Below are positions 19,382 to 28,543 of a stretch of 64,000 bases of DNA, one piece after another; position 1 is the first letter of the stretch; each line of letters begins with the position of its first letter. The notes beneath the pieces were generated by a model, which saw only the letters and a list, made by a program, of their open reading frames with translations, was not told the origin of the DNA and made no database searches. A program made the position numbers and the translations under genes. Origin of the DNA: Paraflavitalea soli (GTDB taxonomy: Bacteria > Bacteroidota > Bacteroidia > Chitinophagales > Chitinophagaceae); assembly GCF_003555545.1 (NCBI RefSeq), contig NZ_CP032157.1:3538546-3602545 (forward strand), written 5' to 3'.

Positions 19382-20575
19382 ATGCAACGCATTGCCATGT
19401 TAGGCTCAGGGTTTATCGGCCGCTTTTATGCGGATTCGATCCAAGGTTACAGAAGTAAGGACAAGATTGTTAGTATTTATTCGCGCCGGGAAGAGAGCGC
19501 TAAAAAGTTTGCCGAAGATTACAAGGTTTCGCATTGGACTACGGATATGGAAACCGCCATTGCCCACCCCGAAGTGGATATGGTATGTATCTCGCTGCCC
19601 AATAACCTGCACGAAGCGGCGGTAATGCTTTGCTGCAAACACAAGAAAGCAGTGATCACGACCAAGCCCCTCGGACGTAATGGTGAAGAAGCCAAACGCA
19701 TGCTCGAAGCGGTAGAAAAGGCCGGCATTTTTAATGGTTACCTGGAAGACCTGGTATATACCCCCAAGTTTATCAAGGCGCTGGAAAGTGTAAAGAATGG
19801 CGCATTGGGCCGTATTCTGTGGGCCAAGAGCCGCGAAACGCACCCTGGCCCGCACAGCGATTGGTTTTGGGATATTGAACAAGCCGGTGGAGGTTGCATC
19901 CTCGATCTGGGCTGTCATTGTGTAGAGATCACCCGCAGTTATATCGGCAAAGATATCAAGCCGGTAGAAGTAATGTGCTGGGCAGATACACAGGTAAAGC
20001 CCATAGATGCGGAAGACCACGCCATTGGCCTGGTAAAATATGAGAACGGGGCTATTGGGCAGTTTGAAGTAAGCTGGACCTTCCGTGGCGGTCTTGACCT
20101 GCGCGATGAAGTGATGGGCTCGGAAGGCACGATCTGGATCAACAGTTTCCTGCGCACGGGCTTTGATATGTTCACTACCGGTAAAGGGGCCGACTATGTA
20201 GCGGAGAAAGCAGAAAGCAATACAGGCTGGCTGTTCCCGGTAGGTGATGAACTGAATGAACTGGGTTACAACCATATGTTCATGGATATGTTTGATGCCA
20301 TGGAAGCAGGCACGGCGCCCAAGGAATCTTTTTATGACGGGTATGTGGTCAACTGTATCCTCGATGCGGCTTACCGCAGTGCCAAGAGCAAGTTGTGGGA
20401 GCCGGTGAAGCTGGACATCTGGCGTGGCCGCGAAGGGGTGTCCAAAGACAGTCACCTCACGGAGTACGATGCGGATCATTACCTGGTAAAAGAGGAGGTG
20501 ACGCACTACGGCGCTAAAAAAGTGATCATCAAAAACAAGGTGACAGGCAAGATCTCGGAGAAGACATTAGAATAA
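19382..20575 (+). CDS. Gfo/Idh/MocA family NAD(P)-dependent oxidoreductase
   Basis: A 397-residue protein. The N-terminal Rossmann fold shows RIAMLGSGFIGRFYADSI (GxGxxG) and VSIYSRREESAKKFA. VCISLPNNLHEA and AVITTKPLGRNGEEA follow; KPLGRN holds the family EKP-like motif with Lys but reads TKP. The C-terminal domain has GGCILDLGCHCVEITRSYIG, where the usual G-D-x-G-x-H pattern is LDLGCHCVE. It would oxidise or reduce a sugar or cyclitol; the substrate is not predictable. It probably shares a transcript with the upstream permease. Confidence 0.88.
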   Translation: MQRIAMLGSGFIGRFYADSIQGYRSKDKIVSIYSRREESAKKFAEDYKVSHWTTDMETAIAHPEVDMVCISLPNNLHEAAVMLCCKHKKAVITTKPLGRNGEEAKRMLEAVEKAGIFNGYLEDLVYTPKFIKALESVKNGALGRILWAKSRETHPGPHSDWFWDIEQAGGGCILDLGCHCVEITRSYIGKDIKPVEVMCWADTQVKPIDAEDHAIGLVKYENGAIGQFEVSWTFRGGLDLRDEVMGSEGTIWINSFLRTGFDMFTTGKGADYVAEKAESNTGWLFPVGDELNELGYNHMFMDMFDAMEAGTAPKESFYDGYVVNCILDAAYRSAKSKLWEPVKLDIWRGREGVSKDSHLTEYDADHYLVKEEVTHYGAKKVIIKNKVTGKISEKTLE

Positions 20576-20596
20576 TTTTCCATTCAGGGATAAAGG

Positions 20597-20638
20597 AACA
20601 GGGACGAGGCAGGTAAACTTGCTTCATCCCTGTTTTAT
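20597..20638 (+). terminator. Intrinsic terminator after Gfo/Idh/MocA gene
   Basis: AACAGGGA (20597-20604) pairs with TCCCTGTT (20627-20634), with partial inner pairing GAGGCA/TTGCTTC. It is followed by TTTTATTATT. It ends the permease-oxidoreductase unit. Confidence 0.75.
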
Positions 20639-20653
20639 TATTACCTTATAGGT

Positions 20654-22864
20654 ATGAAACGATGCTGGCTGTTTTCTCCTCCCTCGCTCATACAATCAAC
20701 GAATAGATTACTTGTCGGTGTATTCCTGCTTATGCTCCTGTTAGCCGGGTGCAGCCATCCTCCTGATGCACATACCGGTTGGCCGGCTTATGGTGGCGGG
20801 AAAGACAATATCCATTACTCTTCCTTAACCTACATCGATACCAGCAACGTTTCCCAATTACAACCAGCCTGGTCGTATCATACCGGCGATGCAGATACGG
20901 TTCACCATTCACAGATACAATGCAATCCTATTGTGGTGAATGGCATTTTGTATGGCACCACCCCTACCTTGAAGTTATTTGCCATTGATGCGGCTACGGG
21001 CCAGCACCGCTGGACCTTTGATCCGGCTGACTCCACACAGCAAAACAGTGTGCTCCGTTTTATTCTCAACAATAACCGTGGGGTTACCTACTGGGTGCAC
21101 GACAATGATCAACGCATTTTCTATACGGTTGGGTCCTACTTACTGGCAGTCAATGCCGTGACGGGGAAACTCATTGATTCATTTGGTCAACACGGCCGTG
21201 TAGACCTGCACGATGGCCTGGGGCGGGAAGTAAAAGACCTATATGTTACGGCTACTACGCCAGGTATTATCTACAAAGACCTGTACATACTAGGCTCCCG
21301 GGTGGATGAAGGCGCGGCCGCTGCACCGGGTCATATACGTGCCTATGATGTGCGCACAGGAAAACTGCAATGGATATTCCACACCATTCCCCAACCCGGA
21401 GAATATGGCTTTGATACCTGGGATGATCCGATCGCTTATAAACATATTGGCGGCGCCAATAGCTGGGGCGGCTTTTCACTGGATGAACAAAGGGGTATTC
21501 TCTTTGCGCCTACGGGCTCTGCCTCTTTCGATTTTTATGGGGGCAAGCGCAAAGGGGCGAATCTCTTTGCCAATTGCCTGCTGGCGCTGGATGCCGCCAC
21601 GGGAAAACGCAAATGGCATTTTCAGTTCATCCACCATGATGTGTGGGACCGCGACCTGCCAGCACCACCGGCGCTGGTGACGATCAACAAAGATGGTGTT
21701 GCCACGGATGCGGTGGCACAGACTACCAAACATGGCATGGTATATATCTTTAACCGGGAAACGGGCCAACCGCTGTACCCTATCGAAGAGCGGCCCATTG
21801 ATACTAATACTACACTGGTCAACGAAAAGATATGGCCTACGCAACCTATTCCTGTTATACCAAAACCATTTGTACGGCAACGCTTCACCGCCGATGACCT
21901 CAATCCCTATTTGCCAGATAGCTCATTAGCTAAATTGAGAACAGCCCTGGGCAGCTATCGTTATGGTAATATGTTTATGGCGCCGGGCAAGCAAACGATG
22001 GTATTGTTGCCCGGCCTGGATGGCGGGGCAGAATGGGGCGGGCCTTCTTATGATCCGGAAACAGGTAACCTCTATGTAAATGCCAATGAGATGGCCTGGC
22101 TGCTCACCATGCGGGATAATAAGCCTGCTACGGTACAGATAGAAACGCATGAGCAGGCAGGTAAACGCTTATACGAATTGCATTGTGTAGCCTGCCATGG
22201 CGCCGACCGCAAAGGCAGCGGCAATAACCCTTCGTTGCTCAATATCCAGGCGCGGTACAAAGAGCCCGATATTCTTTCACTTATCAATACGGGCCGTCGC
22301 ATGATGCCAGCCTTTGGACAATTAGACAACGAAGAAAAAGAAGCCATCGTTTCCTTTATCACAGAAGCCAGGCAGCGGCAAAAGAAAGTGTTTAAGCTGG
22401 CTCCTAAACCAGTGGATAGCTTCCTTCAATTGCCTTATGGCATGACGGGCTATTACAAATTCCTGAGCCCGGAAGGTTATCCGGCTATCAGTCCGCCCTG
22501 GGGTACTATAACGGCCATCAACCTGCATTCCGGCGAGCATGTATGGAAGACCACGCTGGGAGAATATCCCGAACTGACAGCCAAAGGCGTACCGCCTACG
22601 GGCACGGAAAACTATGGCAGCTCTGTTGTCACGGCAGGAGGTTTGTTGTTTATTGCAGCTGCCCGTGATGGTAAGCTGAGAGCTTTCAATAAATACAATG
22701 GGAAACTATTATGGGAATACGATTTGCCGGCACCGGGCTTTGCTACCCCTTCTGTGTATGAAGCGGGCGGACGGCAATTTGTGGTGATCGCCTGTGGAGG
22801 TGGAAAACTGGGCACTCCTTCCGGAGATACTTATATGGCATTTGCATTGCCTGAAAAGAAGTAG
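20654..22864 (+). CDS. PQQ-dependent dehydrogenase lipoprotein with inserted cytochrome c domain
   Basis: A 736-residue quinoprotein. A lipoprotein signal ends LLLAGC with Cys33, so it should be anchored in the periplasm or outer membrane. The eight-bladed propeller shows tryptophan-docking-like repeats such as LYGTTPTLKLFAIDAATG and LLALDAATGKRKWHFQ. PQQ-site type FIHHDVWDRDLPAPPAL and NLYVNANEMAW follow. At about 500-575 a c-type haem domain is inserted (LHCVACHGADRKGSG with CxxCH, and RMMPAFGQL giving the Met ligand). The propeller then resumes (GTITAINLHSGEHVWKT to the end). It likely oxidises a sugar or alcohol and passes electrons to the respiratory chain. No pqq biosynthesis gene is present in the window. 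Confidence 0.88.
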   Translation: MKRCWLFSPPSLIQSTNRLLVGVFLLMLLLAGCSHPPDAHTGWPAYGGGKDNIHYSSLTYIDTSNVSQLQPAWSYHTGDADTVHHSQIQCNPIVVNGILYGTTPTLKLFAIDAATGQHRWTFDPADSTQQNSVLRFILNNNRGVTYWVHDNDQRIFYTVGSYLLAVNAVTGKLIDSFGQHGRVDLHDGLGREVKDLYVTATTPGIIYKDLYILGSRVDEGAAAAPGHIRAYDVRTGKLQWIFHTIPQPGEYGFDTWDDPIAYKHIGGANSWGGFSLDEQRGILFAPTGSASFDFYGGKRKGANLFANCLLALDAATGKRKWHFQFIHHDVWDRDLPAPPALVTINKDGVATDAVAQTTKHGMVYIFNRETGQPLYPIEERPIDTNTTLVNEKIWPTQPIPVIPKPFVRQRFTADDLNPYLPDSSLAKLRTALGSYRYGNMFMAPGKQTMVLLPGLDGGAEWGGPSYDPETGNLYVNANEMAWLLTMRDNKPATVQIETHEQAGKRLYELHCVACHGADRKGSGNNPSLLNIQARYKEPDILSLINTGRRMMPAFGQLDNEEKEAIVSFITEARQRQKKVFKLAPKPVDSFLQLPYGMTGYYKFLSPEGYPAISPPWGTITAINLHSGEHVWKTTLGEYPELTAKGVPPTGTENYGSSVVTAGGLLFIAAARDGKLRAFNKYNGKLLWEYDLPAPGFATPSVYEAGGRQFVVIACGGGKLGTPSGDTYMAFALPEKK

Positions 22865-22880
22865 TCGTTTAACTTAATTA

Positions 22881-23423
22881 TTATTTAGGCGCCGACGGAT
22901 CAACTGGACCGGAGCGCGTAAGCTTGAGTTTTCTTGCTACCAATGGCAGCACATCCTCGCCCGAAGGGAAAGTAATAAGCAACTCCCTGGAAAGTATATA
23001 AGTATACCCATTTTCTTTGGCCACGGCCTGAATGGCCTGTACTGCTTTGCGACGAACGGGCTCCATTATTTCCTGTTCCTTCTCCTTCCGCATTTGCTGT
23101 GCCTGCTCCGGACCAAATTGAGCAGCCTTCAGGTAAGCTTCCCGCAAACGACGCATATTTTCGTTGTGCTGACTACCTGTACCATGCCCCTGCTTATTAA
23201 AAGCGCTGTCGACCTCTTTAAAATAAGCATCTCTGATGTCCTGGGCATTTTGCAACAACGCCTTTTCATATTCATCCAGCATTTCATTGGCTTTATGATA
23301 CTCCGGCATCAGGGTGATCAGTTGCTGCAGGTCAATATACCCCATCTTATATTGGGCGCCAGCCCTGCCTGTTCCCATCAGCAGGATTATGATAAGAACG
23401 ATGAATGAATAGCGCTTTTGCAT
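22881..23423 (-). CDS. OmpH/Skp-family periplasmic chaperone (copy 1)
   Basis: From the ATG at 23423 the protein is 180 residues, starting with a signal peptide (MQKRYSFIVLIIILLMGTG, then AGAQ). Next come KMGYIDLQQLITLMPEYHKA, a long charged coiled-coil arm (about 50-125), and a return strand KENGYTYILSRELL typical of OmpH/Skp. The longer ORF from 23477 would add 18 residues before the signal peptide and is not favoured. Skp-like proteins hold unfolded outer-membrane proteins in the periplasm. It is a paralogue of the adjacent gene but is separated from it by a strong terminator, so it may have its own promoter. Confidence 0.88.
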   Translation of the reverse strand: MQKRYSFIVLIIILLMGTGRAGAQYKMGYIDLQQLITLMPEYHKANEMLDEYEKALLQNAQDIRDAYFKEVDSAFNKQGHGTGSQHNENMRRLREAYLKAAQFGPEQAQQMRKEKEQEIMEPVRRKAVQAIQAVAKENGYTYILSRELLITFPSGEDVLPLVARKLKLTRSGPVDPSAPK

Positions 23424-23505
23424 ATCAGCTATTTTACCTAAGTCAATAAAACCGGGCCATCCGCTGCCGGGAAACACTGGTTTTTAGAACGATTTTCAAC
23501 GGAGC

Positions 23506-23536
23506 AAAAAAATCCCGGCACAACAGGTGCCGGGAT
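23506..23536 (-). terminator. Strong intrinsic terminator between the two OmpH genes
   Basis: ATCCCGGCAC (23512-23521) pairs perfectly with GTGCCGGGAT (23527-23536) across a 5-nt loop. On the minus strand it is followed by seven T. It lies just downstream of the copy 2 stop. Confidence 0.92.
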
Positions 23537-23562
23537 CAATACATTATTTATTGCCTCAATAT

Positions 23563-24129
23563 TTATGGCTTTTTAGCTGGTGGCGTGGCAGCAGGCGCCG
23601 GCGCATCAGTTGGCTTGGTCAGCGTGATATTGAGCTTCTTCGCTGCCAGCGGTAAAATATCGTCGCCGGGAGGAAAAGAAATAAGCTGCTCTTTACTCAA
23701 TATGTAGGTAAAGCCATTCTCTTTGCCTACCGCCTGAGCGGTTTGCATCGCTTTCTGCTGAATAGGTCCGAGTAATTCCTGCTCTTTTTGTTGCAGCATT
23801 TTGGGCGCTTCCTGCTGGCTGAAATTCGCAGCTTTGAGGTAAGCCTCATTCAACTGGCGGCGTTTTACCTGCTTTTGAGCGGGCGTCCATTTAGCTGAAT
23901 CCGCCACAAACATGCTGTCCAGGCGTTGATAAGACTCCTGGTATTCATTGGCTTGTTGTTGCAGTGCATTTTGATAATCAGCCATATCTGCATTGGCTTT
24001 CTTGAATTCAGGCATCGCCACGATCAGTTCCTGCAAACTGATGTATCCAATTTTGTTCTGTGCACTTACGCTGCCGGCAGAGAGCACCAGTGCAAGTACC
24101 ACGATCACTAGAGAAAAACGCTTTTGCAT
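23563..24129 (-). CDS. OmpH/Skp-family periplasmic chaperone (copy 2)
   Basis: The start at 24129 gives 188 residues with a clean signal peptide (MQKRFSLVIVVLALVLSAG, then SVSAQ). NKIGYISLQELIVAMPEFKK, a helical arm and KENGFTYILSKEQLISF match copy 1 closely. The C-terminus differs: it ends in an Ala/Pro-rich tail (DAPAPAATPPAKKP). The longer ORF start at 24195 would put 22 residues before the signal and is rejected. It follows phosphoglucomutase by 80 bp on the same strand, with a terminator directly after it. Confidence 0.9.
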   Translation of the reverse strand: MQKRFSLVIVVLALVLSAGSVSAQNKIGYISLQELIVAMPEFKKANADMADYQNALQQQANEYQESYQRLDSMFVADSAKWTPAQKQVKRRQLNEAYLKAANFSQQEAPKMLQQKEQELLGPIQQKAMQTAQAVGKENGFTYILSKEQLISFPPGDDILPLAAKKLNITLTKPTDAPAPAATPPAKKP

Positions 24130-24209
24130 GTTAGTTGTTTGTAGTTGTTTTTTATGTAAGTCATTAAAAATAGCCTTTTCGCTGCTTTTTACCACAGATG
24201 AGGTACCGG

Positions 24210-25937
24210 TTATTTTAGTTGCATGTCCTTTATAATACCATCAATACGGGCATTTAGTTCGCCATGCACTTTATCAAAATTGCCGGCGTGATCCAGTTTG
24301 GTATTCACACTGAAATAGAATTTGATCTTGGGCTCTGTGCCACTGGGACGTGCAGATATCTTACTGCCATCGGCCAGGATGAATTGCAATACATTCGATT
24401 TGGGCAATTTGATTTCCCACTCCTCTCCTGTTTGCAGGTTCTTCCCTTTCTTCAATTCATAATCCAGCAGTTGCACCACGGGTGAGCCATTGATGGCTTG
24501 TGGCGGATTCTTCCGGTAGGTCTCCATCATATCAGCAATTTCTTTCTGGCCATTCATTCCCTTCTTGGTGATGGAGATCAGGTGTTCCTTGAAGAAACCA
24601 TATTTCACATAGAGACCGATCAGCTTATCATATAAGGTATGACCTTTATCTTTTTCATAGGCAGCCATTTCACACAGGAAGGCCACGGCAGATACAGCAT
24701 CCTTATCGCGCAGCTGTGAACCGATCATGAGACCATAACTTTCTTCACCCCCTATTACATAATTCTCAGTAGCTTCTTTTTCCTTGATCAGCTCGGCTAT
24801 CCATTTGAAGCCGGTAAGTACATTGTAACATTTGATATTGCTTTGGGCAGCAATATTATCGATCATGTCGGTGGTTACAATTGTTTTTACTACCATATCA
24901 TTGGCCTGTGCAATGCCTTTGGCTTTGCGGGCTTCGATGAGGTAGTTAAATGCCAGTACAGCGGTTTGGTTGCCATTCATGAGCACCCAGTTGCCCTTGT
25001 TGTCTTTAATGGCAATGCCTACACGGTCGGCATCAGGGTCTGTACCCAGTAATATATCGGCATCGAGTTCTTTGGCTTTCTTCAGGCCAATGCTCATGGC
25101 CTCGCTCTCTTCGGGATTAGGGTATACCACGGTAGGAAAGTTACCATCCGGTACGGCCTGCTCCTGAACGATGGTTACATTGGTAAATCCAAAACGTTTC
25201 AGTACTTCGGGCACGAGGGTAATACCAGTACCGTGGATCGGGGTGTATACGATCTTCAGGTCATGCTGTTTGGCAATCACTTCCGGATAGACGCTCAGGC
25301 TTTTCACCATCTTGATGTAAGCCTCATCCATATCTTTTCCGATCGCAGAGATATTGGCTTCGCCGCCTTCCCATTGCACATCATCTACAGAAGCGATCTT
25401 CTCTACTTCTTCAATTACATTTTTATCATGCGGCGGCACCAGCTGCCCGCCATCATTCCAATAGGCTTTGTAACCATTGTATTCTTTGGGATTGTGGGAA
25501 GCAGTACATACCACTCCACCCTGGCAACCCAGGTGACGGATAGCGAAAGACAATTCAGGCGTAGGACGCAAAGCTTCAAACAGGAATACTTTAATACCGT
25601 TGGCGCCCATCACATTGGCGACGATCTCGGCAAAAAAACGGCTGTTGTTGCGGCTGTCATGCGCGATAGCAATTCGTACCACACCGCCGGGATATGTTTT
25701 TTTGAGGTAGTTGGCAAAACCCTGGGTAGCCATTCCCACCGTATATTTATTCATACGGTTGGTGCCTACGCCCATAATACCACGCAAACCTCCGGTACCA
25801 AATTCGAGGCTCCGGTAAAAGCTTTCGGTTAATTCATTGGGATTCTCTGCCTCCATTTTCCTGATCTCCTCTTTGGTGGCCTGGTCGAAATTACCGGTCA
25901 GCCATGCACTCACTTTGTCCTTTATTACTGCATCCAT
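24210..25937 (-). CDS. Phosphoglucomutase/phosphomannomutase (alpha-D-phosphohexomutase)
   Basis: The ATG at 25937 gives 575 residues beginning MDAVIKDKVSAWLTGNFDQA. A longer frame from 26039 would begin in the divergent promoter region and lacks conservation. All four family loops are present: phosphoserine TASHNPKEYNGYK (Ser147), metal-binding GTDPDADRVG, sugar-binding GGEESYGL, and phosphate-binding RPSGTEPKIKFYF. It interconverts hexose 1- and 6-phosphates, linking glycolysis to glycogen, trehalose and cell-wall precursors. The length and EESYG loop favour the PGM2-like group; glucose versus mannose specificity cannot be read. Confidence 0.93.
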   Translation of the reverse strand: MDAVIKDKVSAWLTGNFDQATKEEIRKMEAENPNELTESFYRSLEFGTGGLRGIMGVGTNRMNKYTVGMATQGFANYLKKTYPGGVVRIAIAHDSRNNSRFFAEIVANVMGANGIKVFLFEALRPTPELSFAIRHLGCQGGVVCTASHNPKEYNGYKAYWNDGGQLVPPHDKNVIEEVEKIASVDDVQWEGGEANISAIGKDMDEAYIKMVKSLSVYPEVIAKQHDLKIVYTPIHGTGITLVPEVLKRFGFTNVTIVQEQAVPDGNFPTVVYPNPEESEAMSIGLKKAKELDADILLGTDPDADRVGIAIKDNKGNWVLMNGNQTAVLAFNYLIEARKAKGIAQANDMVVKTIVTTDMIDNIAAQSNIKCYNVLTGFKWIAELIKEKEATENYVIGGEESYGLMIGSQLRDKDAVSAVAFLCEMAAYEKDKGHTLYDKLIGLYVKYGFFKEHLISITKKGMNGQKEIADMMETYRKNPPQAINGSPVVQLLDYELKKGKNLQTGEEWEIKLPKSNVLQFILADGSKISARPSGTEPKIKFYFSVNTKLDHAGNFDKVHGELNARIDGIIKDMQLK

Positions 25938-26039
25938 AATGGTTCTTTTTATAGTTGGGGGACTAATATCGTTACAATTGGCAATATTACAAAGCAGGGC
26001 CACATTTTTATTGTAAATTAGCCGCCAATAAGTTATCAT

Positions 26040-26047
26040 TAAATTTG
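26040..26047 (+). promoter_or_regulatory. -7 box TAAATTTG upstream of DUF2279 gene
   Basis: An exact TAnnTTTG match 25 bp before the ATG at 26072. A transcript from here would start after 26050, which excludes the upstream TTG codon at 26045 as a start. No convincing -33 box was found. Confidence 0.45.
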
Positions 26048-26071
26048 GCTGTGCTTTCCCTCAAAATATCC

Positions 26072-27073
26072 ATGTTTAAAATACCGGCTGTCCTGATCGG
26101 AATATTGGTCACAGGCATGTTGACCGCGCAGGAACCATCCACGCTTAAAAGTGCAACAGCTGCAGCTCCGGCAACACCTGCTTCCTTAGACACGGTTCCC
26201 CATACCATCGACTCTTCTTCGTTTCATAAGTATTCCGGCCGGAAATGGCTGGTAGCCGGCGCCCACGTGGCCCTCTGGGGCGGCTCCTATATTGCCCTCA
26301 ACAAGGCCTGGTATGCGGATTATCCTAAAGAATCGTTCCACTTTTTCAACGACAACAGTGAATGGCAGCAAATGGACAAAGCAGGCCATGTGTGGACGGC
26401 TTACCAGATGAGCCGGGCATCGGGTGCGCTGTGGAAATGGGCCGGTTTTAGTGCCTCCAGAAGCGCCTGGCTGGGCGGAATCAGCGGCGTAGCTTACCAA
26501 AGTATTATCGAGATACAGGATGGTTTTTCCAGTGAATGGGGCTTTAGCTGGGGCGATATGGCCGCGAATATTACCGGCTCGGCCCTTTATACTACCCAGG
26601 AATTGCTATGGCATGAACAAAGATTACAGGTAAAACTGAGCTATTGGCCTTATGATTATAATAGCCCGGACCTAAAAGCCCGGCGCGATCAGCTCTTTGG
26701 GAAAAGCATACAGGAAAGAATACTGAAGGACTATAATTCACAAACCTATTGGCTCAGTGCCAATATCCATGCTTTTTTTCCCGATACCAGGCTTCCCAAA
26801 TGGCTCAACCTGGCCGTGGGTTATTCTGCCGAAGGGATGTTGGGCGGAAATGAAAACAAGTGGGTGGACAAAGGGGGCATAGCGCATAACAGGCCCGACA
26901 TCGCCCGCACCCGGCATTTCTACCTGAGCCCGGATATTGACCTCACCAGGATAAGAACGAAAAGCAAGTTCCTGCGATCAGCATTCTTTATATTGAATAT
27001 GATCAAAATCCCCGCCCCTACGCTGGGGTTGAGCACGAAGGGGAAACTACAGGGGCATCTTCTTTATTTTTAA
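26072..27073 (+). CDS. Exported DUF2279 protein
   Basis: The ATG at 26072 gives 333 residues with a signal peptide (MFKIPAVLIGILVTGMLTAQ). An Ala/Pro/Thr-rich linker follows, then the DUF2279 core with WLVAGAHVALWGGSYIALNK, FHFFNDNSEWQQMDKAGHVW and GFSWGDMAANITGSALY. The frame also reads back to a TTG at 26045, but that lies on the promoter box and before the signal sequence. The family is a periplasmic or outer-membrane-associated protein of unknown function, usually of similar length in Bacteroidota. It is divergent from phosphoglucomutase and convergent with the Fe-S gene. Confidence 0.82.
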   Translation: MFKIPAVLIGILVTGMLTAQEPSTLKSATAAAPATPASLDTVPHTIDSSSFHKYSGRKWLVAGAHVALWGGSYIALNKAWYADYPKESFHFFNDNSEWQQMDKAGHVWTAYQMSRASGALWKWAGFSASRSAWLGGISGVAYQSIIEIQDGFSSEWGFSWGDMAANITGSALYTTQELLWHEQRLQVKLSYWPYDYNSPDLKARRDQLFGKSIQERILKDYNSQTYWLSANIHAFFPDTRLPKWLNLAVGYSAEGMLGGNENKWVDKGGIAHNRPDIARTRHFYLSPDIDLTRIRTKSKFLRSAFFILNMIKIPAPTLGLSTKGKLQGHLLYF

Positions 27074-27119
27074 AGGTCAGGTACCCGCTGTGAGGCGTCG
27101 CTACAAAGAAAGGGATTTA

Positions 27120-28442
27120 CTAAGACTTCAATTCCTCCGCCCATTTATCCCGGTCATCGGGGCTGAATTTCCAGGGGGCAAAGTTGTTTTCGATATTGCT
27201 GAACATACCGTTCCATTCCTGGGGCGCATTACTTTCCTCCATCACGAGGGAACGGCGCAGTTCGAGGATGATCTCCAGGGGACTGATGCTCACGGGGCAT
27301 TCTTCCACGCAGGCATTGCAGGTGGTGCAGGCCCTTAATTCTTCGGTAGTGATATAATTGTGCAGTAAAGATTTCCCGTCGTCTTTAAACTCTCCGTTGG
27401 CATCGATGTTCCGGCCTACTTCTTCCAGCCTGTCGCGGGTATCCATCATGATCTTACGGGGCGACAGCAGTTTGCCTGTTTGAGTGGCAGGACAAGCGCT
27501 GCTGCAACGGCCACATTCTGTACAGCTGTAAGCATCCATCAGGTTGCGCCAGCTAAGGTCCATCACATCTTTGGCGCCAAATTTACCGGGAGGCGCTGCC
27601 TCTGTAGGGGCCAGCTCGGGCTGCATGGCATACAATACCTCATTTTGTATTTCAGGCATATTACGCATCTCGCCTTTGGGCAACAAACGGGTATAATAAG
27701 CATTGGGGAAAGCCAGTAATATGTGCAGGTGCTTGGAGTAAGGCAGATAATTCAGGAAAGCAAAGATACCCAGGATGTGCAGCCACCAGCAGAAACGTTC
27801 AATGCCTACCAACGCTCCATCGCTGAAGCCATTCAGCAGGGGCTGAATCCACTGGGAAATAACAAAATTACCGGTCACATGCTCCGCATAATGCCCATGA
27901 CCGCGGGCCTGCAATAAGGTATCGGAAGCATTGAGGGTCAGGAAAAGGGTCATCAGGATGATCTCGGTAATGAGGATGTAGTTGGCATCACTCCGGGGCC
28001 ATCCATCGAGGTCATGGCTGATAAAACGTTTTAATTTCATGATATTCCTGCGCACAAGGAAGGCCACACAAACAGCCAGCACGCCAATGGCCAATATTTC
28101 AAAGGCATTGATGAGGAAGATGTAAAAGCTACCCAGGGGGGCGGCAAAAAGGCGGTGGGTGCCCGCTACTCCATCGATGAAGATCTCGAGTACTTCAATA
28201 TTGATGATGATAAAACCTGCATAAATAATAAAGTGCATGAGGGCCACCAGGGGGCGGCGGAACATCTTTTTCTGACCCAGGGCCAGCAGGAATACATTTC
28301 TCCAACGGTCGGCAGGATGATCATAGTAATTCTCCTCCTTACCCAATAGAATATTTCTACGGATGGCCATAGCCTTGCGCGTAAACAGCCAAACGGTGGC
28401 GACAGCCGCAATAACAAACAAGATCTGCTGCAGGTAAGACAT
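27120..28442 (-). CDS. Membrane-bound (Fe-S) oxidoreductase subunit, HdrD/GlpC N-half type
   Basis: A 440-residue protein. The first 250 residues carry about five to six membrane segments resembling a nitrate-reductase-gamma-like cytochrome b region, with candidate haem ligands in LMHFIIYAGF and WWLHILGIF. The C-terminal part has two 4Fe-4S motifs, CTECGRCSSACP and CTTCNACVEECP. It lacks the cysteine-rich CCG domains that complete such proteins. Those are found in the separate gene at 35085. Together they could form a quinone-linked electron-transfer complex of the HdrDE/DsrMK type. The electron donor is unknown. Confidence 0.85.
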   Translation of the reverse strand: MSYLQQILFVIAAVATVWLFTRKAMAIRRNILLGKEENYYDHPADRWRNVFLLALGQKKMFRRPLVALMHFIIYAGFIIINIEVLEIFIDGVAGTHRLFAAPLGSFYIFLINAFEILAIGVLAVCVAFLVRRNIMKLKRFISHDLDGWPRSDANYILITEIILMTLFLTLNASDTLLQARGHGHYAEHVTGNFVISQWIQPLLNGFSDGALVGIERFCWWLHILGIFAFLNYLPYSKHLHILLAFPNAYYTRLLPKGEMRNMPEIQNEVLYAMQPELAPTEAAPPGKFGAKDVMDLSWRNLMDAYSCTECGRCSSACPATQTGKLLSPRKIMMDTRDRLEEVGRNIDANGEFKDDGKSLLHNYITTEELRACTTCNACVEECPVSISPLEIILELRRSLVMEESNAPQEWNGMFSNIENNFAPWKFSPDDRDKWAEELKS

Positions 28443-28522
28443 GCATTTGATAGATTGGTCACCGCTAAGATATGCCTTATGTGCGAATTAGGTAATGTGT
28501 GGGGCGAGAAGCATAAAATTAT

Positions 28523-28530
28523 TAGTTTTG
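28523..28530 (+). promoter_or_regulatory. -7 box TAGTTTTG upstream of phosphoribosyltransferase
   Basis: An exact TAnnTTTG match 13 bp before the ATG at 28544. A TGTG word about 21 bp further upstream could serve as a -33 box. The leader would be very short. Confidence 0.4.
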
Positions 28531-28543
28531 GCAAAACTTCAGC

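Noticed and set aside
19406-20506. A 366-codon minus-strand frame opposite the Gfo/Idh/MocA gene
   Set aside because: The plus-strand gene has a clear Rossmann motif and family features; the antisense frame has none.
24130-24195. Upstream start for OmpH copy 2 (and likewise 23424-23477 for copy 1)
   Set aside because: Both would put residues in front of clear signal peptides. The inner ATGs give standard exported proteins.
25938-26039. Longer phosphoglucomutase start
   Set aside because: The added residues (NKNVALLCNIANCNDISPP) have no family similarity and overlap the divergent promoter region.
26045-26071. TTG start of the DUF2279 gene
   Set aside because: It lies within the -7 box and before the signal peptide; the ATG at 26072 fits better.
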